Part shown: positions 1 through 6,139 of the stretch, in pieces
Numbering within the stretch: the stretch's first letter is position 1
How the letters are laid out: the number at the start of each line of letters is the position of its first letter
Source of the DNA: an uncultured Oscillospiraceae bacterium
GTDB lineage: Bacteria > Bacillota > Clostridia > Oscillospirales > Ruminococcaceae
Assembly (NCBI GenBank): GCA_905212515.1
Contig: CAJMEU010000089.1
Span: 1-11,848, forward strand
Direction of reading: 5' to 3'
DNA: 11,848 bases
Notes under the pieces: model-generated
Databases searched by the model: none
Seen by the model: the letters and a program-made list of their open reading frames with translations, nothing else
What the model was told of the DNA's origin: nothing
Made by a program: the position numbers and the translations under genes

Positions 1-14
1 CAGAGCCAGGAAAA

Positions 15-69
15 TTCGCGCAGGCACCCTTGGTGGTTGTCAAGCGGATTTGACGCCGCACTGCGCGAA
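15..69. repeat. Nested inverted repeat upstream of the first gene
   Basis: A perfect 9-bp inverted repeat, TTCGCGCAG at 15-23 and CTGCGCGAA at 61-69, encloses two smaller hairpins: CACC/GGTG at 25-35, and GTCAA/TTGAC at 39-54 with a 6-base loop. Together they could fold as a three-way junction. Positions 1-198 around it are less GC-rich than the neighbouring genes and hold no convincing coding region: open frames exist on both strands but have no good start or recognisable product. It could be part of a structured RNA, an interspersed repeat, or the tail of something beginning off the window. The pairing is seen; any function is unknown. Confidence 0.35.
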
Positions 70-198
70 AATTGCCCTTCCAGTGGCGATGCTTTCTTGC
101 GTCAACACGCCTTTCAATCGGCGGTTTTTCACATCCTCCGTTTTCCCTGGTGGGGCGGCCCTGGCCGGGCCATATACAAAACGCGCTGCGAAACCATC

Positions 199-227
199 TT
201 GTGTTCCCCGGCGCGCGCCGTTATAAT
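199..227 (+). promoter_or_regulatory. Promoter of the amidohydrolase-MATE pair
   Basis: The -35 box is TTGTGT at 199-204 and the -10 box is TATAAT at 222-227, with 17 bp between them. Transcription should start near 234. That leaves a leader of about 25 bases, which contains the ribosome site GAGAGGTG ahead of the ATG at 260. No operator is obvious. The two GC-rich genes that follow have no other promoter between them. Confidence 0.75.
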
Positions 228-259
228 AAATACAGCAAACTTGAGAGAGGTGCGGGAAT

Positions 260-1759
260 ATGTCGATGGAACTGGAGCAGCTGCGGGCTTTGATCGCCCA
301 AAAAGCCGACGCCCATGGGGCGCTGGCGGACGCCGTGTGGGAGGCGGCCGAGCTGAATTGGCGGGAGGAGCAGAGCGCCCATGTCGTGGCGCGCCACCTG
401 CAAAGCGAGGGGTTCGCGGTGCAGGAATCGGCCTGCGGCATGGCCACGGCCTTTGTGGCCCAGTGGTCCAGCGCCGCGCCCGGACAGCAGGCGCCCGTGG
501 TGGCCTTTTTGGGTGAATACGACGCCCTGCCCGGCCTGTCCCAGCAGGGCGGCCTGGCGGAGCCCCGGCCCCTGGGGGAGGGCGCGCCCGGCCACGGCTG
601 CGGCCACAACCTGCTGGGGGCGGGCAGCGCGGCGGCGGCCGTGGCGGTGCGGGACTGGTGCGCGGCGAGCGGCGTGGCCGCCACGGTGCGCTACTACGGC
701 TGCCCGGCCGAGGAGGACGGCGGCGGCAAAGTGTTCTTCGCCCGGGCCGGCGCTTTCCGCGACGTGGACGCCGTGTTCGCCTGGCACCCCGGCGACGCCA
801 ACTATGTGCTGGGACAGAGCTGCCTGGCCGTCACGGGCGTGCTGTACCGCTTTGCCGGCCGCACGGCCCACGCCGCGGCCGCGCCCTTTGCCGGCCGCAG
901 CGCCCTGGACGCCTGTGAGCTGATGAACGTGGGCTGCAACTATCTGCGGGAGCACATCCTGCCCACGGCCCGCCTGCACTACGCCTACCGCGACACCGGC
1001 AGCACCGCCCCCAACGTGGTGCCTGCCCACGCCAGCCTGCATTACTATATCCGCGCGCCCAAGGTGAGCCAGATGCTGGACATCAAGGCCCGGGTGGCGG
1101 ACGTGGCCCGGGGCGCGGCGCTGATGACGGGCACCCAGCTGTCCATTCAGGAGATCGACGGCTTTTCCGATTTTGTGCCCAGCCGCACGCTGGGCGAACT
1201 GACGGCGCGCTGTTTGGCCGAGGCCGGCGCGCCCGCGTGGGACGGGCAGGACCTGGCGCTGGCCGCCCGCTTTGCCGCCACCATCGGTGAAGAGGAACGG
1301 GCGCAGAACTTCGCCCACGCGCTGGAGGTGACCCATCAGCCCGCGGCCCTGTACCGCGGCAAACTGCTGGACGACACCACCCCGCCCTATGTGCACGAGC
1401 CCGCGGTGGCAGAGCCCGGCAGCACCGACGTGGGCGACGTGAGCTACTGCGCCCCCACCGTGCAGCTGTATACCGCCTGCCAGGCGGTGGGCACCGGCGG
1501 CCACACCTGGCAGGTGACGGCCCAAAGCCGCAGCCCCCTGGGCCGCAAGGGCATGCTGAAGGCGGCTGAAGTGCTGGCCCTGGCCGCCGTGCGCGCCGTG
1601 CAGGACCCGGCGCTGCTGGCCGCCGCCAAAGCCGAGCACGCCCAGAGCTGCCCGGACGGCTACCGCTGCCCCCTGCCCGAGGACGCGCCGGCCGAGCCGG
1701 CGCCGGCGCGGGGACCGCCGCATCCAGCCGCGCGGCGATCGGATAAAAGACCATTTTGA
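260..1759 (+). CDS. M20D family amidohydrolase (AbgB-like)
   Basis: This is a 499-residue zinc/manganese-type amidohydrolase of the peptidase M20D group, which includes AbgB (p-aminobenzoyl-glutamate hydrolase subunit B) and indole-acetyl-amino-acid hydrolases. These enzymes cut the amide bond of N-acyl amino acids in the cytoplasm. The ligand set of the family is visible: C114-G-H116, E152 in an EED motif, H176 in AWHPGD, and H415 in TGGHTW. A lid/dimerisation segment begins near GRTAHAAA (199-206). No AbgA partner lies alongside, so a homomeric enzyme is likely; the substrate cannot be read from sequence. The ATG at 260 is chosen because GAGAGGTG sits 7 bases before it; a second in-frame ATG at 266 is further from that site. 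The family's usual end (CPLPED, 470-475) is followed by an unusual 24-residue Pro/Ala/Arg tail. The MATE gene begins 15 bp downstream, suggesting one operon. Confidence 0.87.
   Translation: MSMELEQLRALIAQKADAHGALADAVWEAAELNWREEQSAHVVARHLQSEGFAVQESACGMATAFVAQWSSAAPGQQAPVVAFLGEYDALPGLSQQGGLAEPRPLGEGAPGHGCGHNLLGAGSAAAAVAVRDWCAASGVAATVRYYGCPAEEDGGGKVFFARAGAFRDVDAVFAWHPGDANYVLGQSCLAVTGVLYRFAGRTAHAAAAPFAGRSALDACELMNVGCNYLREHILPTARLHYAYRDTGSTAPNVVPAHASLHYYIRAPKVSQMLDIKARVADVARGAALMTGTQLSIQEIDGFSDFVPSRTLGELTARCLAEAGAPAWDGQDLALAARFAATIGEEERAQNFAHALEVTHQPAALYRGKLLDDTTPPYVHEPAVAEPGSTDVGDVSYCAPTVQLYTACQAVGTGGHTWQVTAQSRSPLGRKGMLKAAEVLALAAVRAVQDPALLAAAKAEHAQSCPDGYRCPLPEDAPAEPAPARGPPHPAARRSDKRPF
1684..1710 (+). 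repeat. GC-rich hairpin within the amidohydrolase 3' end
   Basis: CGCGCCGGC (1684-1692) and GCCGGCGCG (1702-1710) form a perfect 9-bp inverted repeat with a 9-base loop. It lies inside the coding sequence for the low-complexity C-terminal tail. No T-run follows, so it is not an intrinsic terminator. It might slow ribosomes or affect mRNA stability between the two genes, or it may be a by-product of GC bias. Confidence 0.5.
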
Positions 1760-1774
1760 AAGGAGCCCCTCTCC

Positions 1775-3115
1775 ATGTCCCGCGACCTGACGAAAGGCCC
1801 CATCACCAGTTCCCTGCTGTTGTTCGCCCTGCCCATGGTGCTGGGCAACATGCTGCAGCAATTCTACAACGTGGCCGACACGCTGATCGTGGGCCAATTC
1901 CTGGGCACCACCGCCTTGGCGGCGGTGGGCTCGGCCTACACGCTGATGACCTTCCTCAACTCCATCCTGCTGGGGCTGTGCATGGGCAGCGGCATCCTGT
2001 TTTCCATCTGCTGCGGCCAGCGGGACGAAGGCCGCCTGCGCACGGGCATTTTCCTCTCCTTCTCCCTCATCGGCCTGCTGACGCTGGCGCTGAATGGCGC
2101 CGTCTTTGCCGGCATCGACCCCATCCTGCGCTTTCTGCGGGTGCCGGCGGATGTTTACGAGCTGATGCGCGCCTATTTGTGGGTGATCTTCTTCGGCATC
2201 TCCGCCACGTTCCTTTACAACTATTTTGCCTGCCTGCTGCGGGCGGTGGGCAATTCCGTGGTGCCGCTGGCCTTCCTGGCGGTGTCTGCCCTGCTGAACA
2301 TCGCGCTGGACCTTTGGTTCGTGCTGGGCCTGCACTGGGGGGTGGCGGGCGCCGCCTGGGCCACGGTGATCGCCCAGTGGGCGTCCGGCCTGGGTATCGC
2401 CCTGTACACGCTGGCGCGCTTCCCTGCCCTGCGCCTGCGCCGGGCGGACTGCCGCTGGGACAAGGCGGTGCTGGGCGAGATCTTCCGCCTGTCCAGCCTC
2501 ACCTGCATGCAGCAATCGGTGATGAATTTCGGCATCCTGATGGTGCAGGGCCTGGTGAACAGCTTCGGCACCGCGGTGATGGCCGCCTTTGCCGCCGCGG
2601 TGAAGATCGATTCCTTCGCCTACATGCCCACGCAGGAATTCGGCAACGCGTTCTCCACGTTTGTGGCGCAGAATTACGGCGCCGCCCGGCAGGACCGCAT
2701 CCGCCGGGGCATCCGCGCCGCGCTGGTGACGGCCACCGCGTTCGACCTGGTCACCTCGGCCGTGGTGTGCCTGCTGGCCCGGCCGCTGATGCTGATCTTC
2801 GTGCCCGCCGGGGAGGCCGAGGTGCTGCGGATCGGCATGGAATACCTGCGCGTCGAGGGCGTGTTCTACTGCCTGATCGGCTATCTGTTCCTGTTGTACG
2901 GGCTGTACCGCGCGCTGCGGCGGCCGGGGATGTCGGTGGTGCTCACCATCATCTCTCTGGGCACGCGGGTGGCGCTGGCTTATGCCCTTTCGGCCATACC
3001 CGCCATCGGCGTGCTGGGCATCTGGGCCTCGGTGCCCATCGGCTGGTTTTTGGCCGACGCCGTGGGGGTCGCCGTGTACGCCCTGACGGTGCGCAAAGCG
3101 CCGGCGCGGCCCTAG
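1775..3115 (+). CDS. MATE family efflux transporter
   Basis: This is a 446-residue integral membrane protein of the multidrug and toxic compound extrusion family, which exports organic cations, drugs or metabolites using a Na+ or H+ gradient. The N-terminus is typical of Firmicutes MATE proteins: a short cytoplasmic stretch, then a first helix ending in FALPMVLGNMLQQFYNVAD and the LAAVG segment. About twelve hydrophobic helices follow in two halves; the second half begins near the QQSVMNFG region, residue 250. The length fits the family (about 440-460). The start is fixed by AAAGGAG at 1759-1765, 9 bases before the ATG, with the site overlapping the stop of the amidohydrolase. Pairing with that enzyme suggests export of a product or related compound, but this is inference. 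No terminator was found after the stop, so some read-through into the next operon is possible. Confidence 0.92.
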   Translation: MSRDLTKGPITSSLLLFALPMVLGNMLQQFYNVADTLIVGQFLGTTALAAVGSAYTLMTFLNSILLGLCMGSGILFSICCGQRDEGRLRTGIFLSFSLIGLLTLALNGAVFAGIDPILRFLRVPADVYELMRAYLWVIFFGISATFLYNYFACLLRAVGNSVVPLAFLAVSALLNIALDLWFVLGLHWGVAGAAWATVIAQWASGLGIALYTLARFPALRLRRADCRWDKAVLGEIFRLSSLTCMQQSVMNFGILMVQGLVNSFGTAVMAAFAAAVKIDSFAYMPTQEFGNAFSTFVAQNYGAARQDRIRRGIRAALVTATAFDLVTSAVVCLLARPLMLIFVPAGEAEVLRIGMEYLRVEGVFYCLIGYLFLLYGLYRALRRPGMSVVLTIISLGTRVALAYALSAIPAIGVLGIWASVPIGWFLADAVGVAVYALTVRKAPARP

Positions 3116-3150
3116 GATGCATCCGTCCGCGGAAATTTGCTGATTTTCAG

Positions 3151-3179
3151 TTGTAACCCTTTGCCCTGTGCGGTATACT
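3151..3179 (+). promoter_or_regulatory. Promoter of the EamA-flavoenzyme-TIGR04076 operon
   Basis: The boxes are TTGTAA (3151-3156) and TATACT (3174-3179), separated by 17 bp. The predicted start of transcription is near 3186, about 30 bases before the ATG at 3217. It lies in the 101-bp gap after the MATE gene and marks a new transcription unit. Confidence 0.75.
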
Positions 3180-3200
3180 AGCCCTTGTACACAGAGACAA

Positions 3201-3208
3201 AAAGGAAG
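3201..3208 (+). promoter_or_regulatory. Ribosome binding site that sets the EamA start
   Basis: AAAGGAAG lies 8 bases before the ATG at 3217. The upstream in-frame GTG at 3208 overlaps this site and therefore cannot use it, so 3217 is the better start. Confidence 0.7.
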
Positions 3209-3216
3209 TGGGTTTG

Positions 3217-3630
3217 ATGTGGGTATTTTACGCGTGCCTGTCCGCGCTGTTTGCGGCGGCCACGGCCATCTTGGGCAAGGTGGGCATCCAGGGCATCTCC
3301 TCCAACCTGGCCACGGCCATCCGCACCATTTTTGTGCTGGCCATGGCCTGGGGCATGGTGTTCATCACCGGCAGCCAGGCGGGCATCAAGGAGATCGGCG
3401 GGAAAAGCCTTTTGTTCCTGGCCCTGTCCGGCATTGCCACCGGCGCCAGCTGGCTGTGCTATTATCACGCTTTGCAGACGGGCCCGGTGGCCAAGGTGGT
3501 GACCATCGACAAATTCAGCTTGGTGCTGACGTTTCTGCTGGCCGCGCTGTTTTTGAAAGAGGATCTCAACCTGAAAACCGTGCTGGGCGGTATTCTTATC
3601 ACGGCCGGCACGCTGATCGTGGCGCTGTGA
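3217..3630 (+). CDS. Half-size EamA/DMT family membrane protein
   Basis: This 137-residue protein carries one EamA domain of the drug/metabolite transporter superfamily; full-size members have two such domains and ten helices. Five hydrophobic helices can be seen: after the start (WVFYACLSALFAAATAILGK), then around NLATAIRTIFVLAMAW, SLLFLALSGIATGASWLCYY, DKFSLVLTFLLAALFLKE and VLGGILITAGTLIVAL. The short form is a recognised complete type in Firmicutes and probably works as a dimer in the cytoplasmic membrane, so it is not evidently truncated. The substrate is unknown. It is the first gene of a three-gene operon, and the flavoenzyme starts 15 bp downstream. It could be a metabolite exporter linked to the redox genes, but nothing in the sequence shows that. 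Confidence 0.85.
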   Translation: MWVFYACLSALFAAATAILGKVGIQGISSNLATAIRTIFVLAMAWGMVFITGSQAGIKEIGGKSLLFLALSGIATGASWLCYYHALQTGPVAKVVTIDKFSLVLTFLLAALFLKEDLNLKTVLGGILITAGTLIVAL

Positions 3631-3645
3631 AGAAGGGGATAAAAA

Positions 3646-4500
3646 ATGGAACAAGTGTATGACTGCATCGTCATCGGCGGCGGGCCCGCGGGCCTGTCGG
3701 CCGCCGTCAACCTGCGCCGCCGCGGCCGCGCGCCGCTGGTTTTTTCCGGCGGCGAAAGCCTGCTGGCCAAGGCCGAGCTGGTGGACAATTATCTGGGCCT
3801 GCCCGGCCTGACGGGCCGCGGGCTGATGGACGCCTTTGCCGCCCACGCCCGGCAGCAGGGCGTGGAGGTGAAAAACGCCCGGGTGGGCAACGTGATGCCC
3901 TTCGGCGGCACCTTTATGGTGAATGCCGGCGGGGACATCCTCACCGCGCGCACGGTGATTTTGGCCTGCGGTGTGTCCAAGGCGGCCCCGGTGGAAGGTG
4001 AGAGCGAATTCCTGGGCCGGGGCGTGAGCTACTGCGCCACCTGCGACGGGATGCTGTACCGCGGCAAACGGGTGGTGGTGTGGGGCTTGGCGCCCGACGC
4101 GCCCGAGGAGGCCAATTTCCTGGCCGGCATCGGCTGTAAAGTTACTTACCTTGCCATGAAAAAGCCGGAGGGTTTGGCGCCGGACGTCGTTTTCACCCCC
4201 GGCCGCGTGGTGCGTGCTGAGGGCGAAGACGCCCTGCGGGCCGTCGTCACCCCGGACGGACGGCTGGATGCCGAGGGGCTGTTTATCCTGCGGGCCGCCG
4301 CGCCGCCCGATTCTCTGGTGCCCGGCCTGGCGGTGGAGGGGGGCGCCGTACTGGTAAACAGTCGCATGGAGACGAACATCCCCGGCCTGTACGCGGCGGG
4401 CGACCTGGTGGGGACGCCCTATCAGGTATCCAAGGCCGCGGGCGAGGGGCTGGTGGCCGCCTTGGCCGCCGACAGCTACCTGGCCGCCCACACCGCTTAA
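3646..4500 (+). CDS. CxxC flavoprotein, thioredoxin reductase-like (possibly NADPH-independent)
   Basis: This 284-residue cytoplasmic flavoenzyme of the thioredoxin reductase family would pass electrons from FAD to a disulfide partner. The FAD-binding GGGPAG motif is at 11-16, the redox pair is C130-A-T-C133 in the usual CATCDG context, and the second FAD segment (YAAGDLVGTPYQVSKAAGEG) is at 249-268. The inserted nucleotide domain is unusual. Where NADPH-dependent enzymes have a GxGxxA motif and a basic HRRxxxRA motif, this protein reads WGLAPDAPEEA near 146-156 and MKKPEGLAP near 171-179. It is also shorter than the usual 305-320 residues. These features recall clostridial ferredoxin-dependent flavin thioredoxin reductases and related NADPH-independent enzymes; assigning it to that group is inference. 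The start follows AGAAGGGG with good spacing. Thioredoxin is not encoded nearby. Confidence 0.85.
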   Translation: MEQVYDCIVIGGGPAGLSAAVNLRRRGRAPLVFSGGESLLAKAELVDNYLGLPGLTGRGLMDAFAAHARQQGVEVKNARVGNVMPFGGTFMVNAGGDILTARTVILACGVSKAAPVEGESEFLGRGVSYCATCDGMLYRGKRVVVWGLAPDAPEEANFLAGIGCKVTYLAMKKPEGLAPDVVFTPGRVVRAEGEDALRAVVTPDGRLDAEGLFILRAAAPPDSLVPGLAVEGGAVLVNSRMETNIPGLYAAGDLVGTPYQVSKAAGEGLVAALAADSYLAAHTA

Positions 4501-4515
4501 AAGGGATGTGAACGC

Positions 4516-4860
4516 ATGAAAAAAGTAAAGATCACTGTATTAAAGACCACGCTGGACAAAGAACTGGCCCTGGAATACGGCGCCGAGGGCTTGACAGCCT
4601 GCCCCATGCTGCGGGAGGGCCAGGTGTTTTACGCAGATTATGCAAAACCCGAGGGCCTGTGCGACGAGGCCTGGAAGGCCATTTACCAGTATGTGTTCGC
4701 CCTGGCCCACGGCGCAGGGGACGGGCTGTTTTACTGCGGCGACTGGATCCGCAAGCCGGGCGTGGCCATTTGCAGCTGCAACGACGGCCTGCGCCCGGTC
4801 ATTTTCAAGCTGGAGGCCACGCCGGAGGAAGCCGTGATCGATTATACCCCCGTGCGCTGA
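4516..4860 (+). CDS. TIGR04076 family small cysteine-containing protein
   Basis: This 114-residue protein matches the pattern of the TIGR04076 family: MKKVKITVLK at the start, a central EGLCDEAWKAIYQYV segment, and a closing CNDGLRPVIFKLE block. It is full length for the family, which has no established function. Five cysteines (C29, C49, C74, C86, C88) include a CSC pair just before NDGLRP. They could bind metal or take part in disulfide exchange. There is no signal peptide or membrane segment, so it is probably cytoplasmic. It lies 15 bp after the flavoenzyme, with AAAGGG upstream, and is the last gene before a strong terminator. Its position beside a CxxC reductase makes a redox partnership plausible but unproven. 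Confidence 0.82.
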   Translation: MKKVKITVLKTTLDKELALEYGAEGLTACPMLREGQVFYADYAKPEGLCDEAWKAIYQYVFALAHGAGDGLFYCGDWIRKPGVAICSCNDGLRPVIFKLEATPEEAVIDYTPVR

Positions 4861-4870
4861 ACGGCACGAA

Positions 4871-4904
4871 AAAACGCCCTGGAGCTGACGCTCCGGGGCG
4901 TTTT
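4871..4904. terminator. Bidirectional intrinsic terminator
   Basis: AAAACGCCCTGGAGC (4871-4885) pairs with GCTCCGGGGCGTTTT (4890-4904) around a 4-base loop, with one T-G wobble. Rightward reading ends in TTTT; leftward reading ends in a run of six T. It sits between the convergent TIGR04076 gene and the aminotransferase gene, so it can stop both operons. Confidence 0.9.
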
Positions 4905-4924
4905 ATACCATATGTATTGTTTAC

Positions 4925-6112
4925 TTATTTTAAAACTTCTTGTAATACCTCTCCCATCAGGGCTACGCCGGCGGTGATCTTCTCTTCGCTGGGGGCCGAG
5001 AAGTTCAGGCGCACGTTTTGACAGGGCTGGGCCTCGTCCACCTGGAAGGCGTTGCCGGGCACCAGGGCCACCTTGCGGGCCAGGCAGCGGGCCACGAAAT
5101 CCTGCATGTCCACGCCGGCGGGCAAAGCGCCCCAGATAAACATGCCGCCCTGGGGCCGCACGTAATCCATTTGGGGGCAGTCGGCATCCAGCCGGGCCAT
5201 CATGTGGCGGGCCTTGCGGCCATAGATGTCCCGCAGCCGGGCGAGGTGGGCGTCCATGTCCACGGTGCGCAGCATTTCGCCGCACACGCGCTGGCTCCAC
5301 ACGGCGGTGTGCACGTCCGCCGACTGCTTGGCCACCACCATATGACGCATCAGGCGGGCGTCGCAGATACAGTAGGCCAGGCGCATGCCGGGGCTGAGGA
5401 TCTTGGAAAAGCTGCCCGCGTAGATGATGTTGTCCGCGTCGCCCAGGGATTTGATGGGCGGCAGCTCCTGGCCGGCAAAGCGCAGCTCGCCGTAGGGGTC
5501 ATCCTCCAGCACCACCACGCCGTATTGCTGGGACAGCGCGTAGACGGCGCGGCGCTTGGCAAGGCTCATGGTGCGGCCGGTGGGGTTTTGGAAGTTGGGG
5601 ATGCAATAGAAGAACTTGGGCCGGGGCGACGCGGCGAACACCGCCTCCAGGGCGTCCAGGTCCACGCCGTCCTCCTGCATGGGCACGCCCACCAGGCGGG
5701 CGCCGTAGCTGCGGAAGGAGAGATAGGCGCTGAGGAAGGCAGGGTCCTCCACGGCCACCACGTCGCCCTCGTTGCACAGCACCTTGGCCGCCATGTCCAG
5801 CACCTGCTGGCTGCCCGAGGTGAGGATGAGCTCGTCCTGGGCACGGGCCAGCGCGTACTTGCGGCAGGCAAAGCCGCGCACCGCCTCGCGCACGGCCGGG
5901 ACGCCCTCGCTGACCGAATACTGCAGCATGCCCACCGGGTCCCCGCGCAGCAGCCGGTCGGAAATTTCGGCCATCTGCGCCGCCGGGAAGGAATCCGGGG
6001 CCGGGTTGCCGCCGGCAAAGCTGATAAGGCCCGGGTCCCCGGTCTGTTTCAGCAGTTCGCGGATGATGGACGGCTTCAAGCGCGCCATCCGGTTCGAGAT
6101 CGCAAAATCCAT
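4925..6112 (-). CDS. PLP-dependent class I aminotransferase (2-aminoadipate/LysN type)
   Basis: This 395-residue cytoplasmic aminotransferase of fold type I moves an amino group between an amino acid and a 2-oxo acid. It resembles the stand-alone enzymes annotated as 2-aminoadipate or aromatic aminotransferases and the catalytic half of MocR regulators, but has no GntR-type DNA-binding domain. Visible motifs are SFAGGNPAPDSFP near the N-terminus, SGSQQVLD for phosphate binding, PNFQNPTG (the conserved Asn), EDDPYGELRF (the Asp contacting PLP) and SFSKILSPGMR, which holds the PLP lysine (about K237). A late RLNFSAPSEE supplies the substrate-carboxylate arginine. The ATG at 6112 is preferred over one at 6118 because AAGGGGG at 6120-6126 is 7 bases from the former and only one from the latter. 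It is the second gene after the CDF transporter (gap about 27 bp). The amino acid substrate is uncertain. Confidence 0.88.
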   Translation of the reverse strand: MDFAISNRMARLKPSIIRELLKQTGDPGLISFAGGNPAPDSFPAAQMAEISDRLLRGDPVGMLQYSVSEGVPAVREAVRGFACRKYALARAQDELILTSGSQQVLDMAAKVLCNEGDVVAVEDPAFLSAYLSFRSYGARLVGVPMQEDGVDLDALEAVFAASPRPKFFYCIPNFQNPTGRTMSLAKRRAVYALSQQYGVVVLEDDPYGELRFAGQELPPIKSLGDADNIIYAGSFSKILSPGMRLAYCICDARLMRHMVVAKQSADVHTAVWSQRVCGEMLRTVDMDAHLARLRDIYGRKARHMMARLDADCPQMDYVRPQGGMFIWGALPAGVDMQDFVARCLARKVALVPGNAFQVDEAQPCQNVRLNFSAPSEEKITAGVALMGEVLQEVLK

Positions 6113-6119
6113 ATCCATT

Positions 6120-6126
6120 CCCCCTT
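6120..6126 (-). promoter_or_regulatory. Ribosome binding site of the aminotransferase
   Basis: AAGGGGG on the minus strand is spaced 7 bases from the ATG at 6112 but only 1 base from the in-frame ATG at 6118, which selects the inner start. Confidence 0.65.
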
Positions 6127-6139
6127 GCTGATGCCGCGC

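Noticed and set aside
160..176. GGCCC/GGGCC hairpin considered as a terminator for an upstream gene
   Set aside because: The stem is only 5 bp and no T-run follows on either strand.
37..516. A rightward open frame from a TTG at 37 running into the amidohydrolase gene
   Set aside because: It has no ribosome site and passes through the promoter at 199-227; its second half is an out-of-frame reading of the amidohydrolase.
221..2515. A 764-codon open frame on the minus strand opposite the amidohydrolase and MATE genes
   Set aside because: It lies antisense to two clearly recognised genes, is rich in His/Gln/Gly/Ala/Arg as GC-biased antisense frames are, and matches no known domain.
3178..4491. 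A 437-codon leftward open frame opposite the EamA and flavoenzyme genes
   Set aside because: The forward-strand proteins have exact family motifs, while this frame has none and has a skewed composition.
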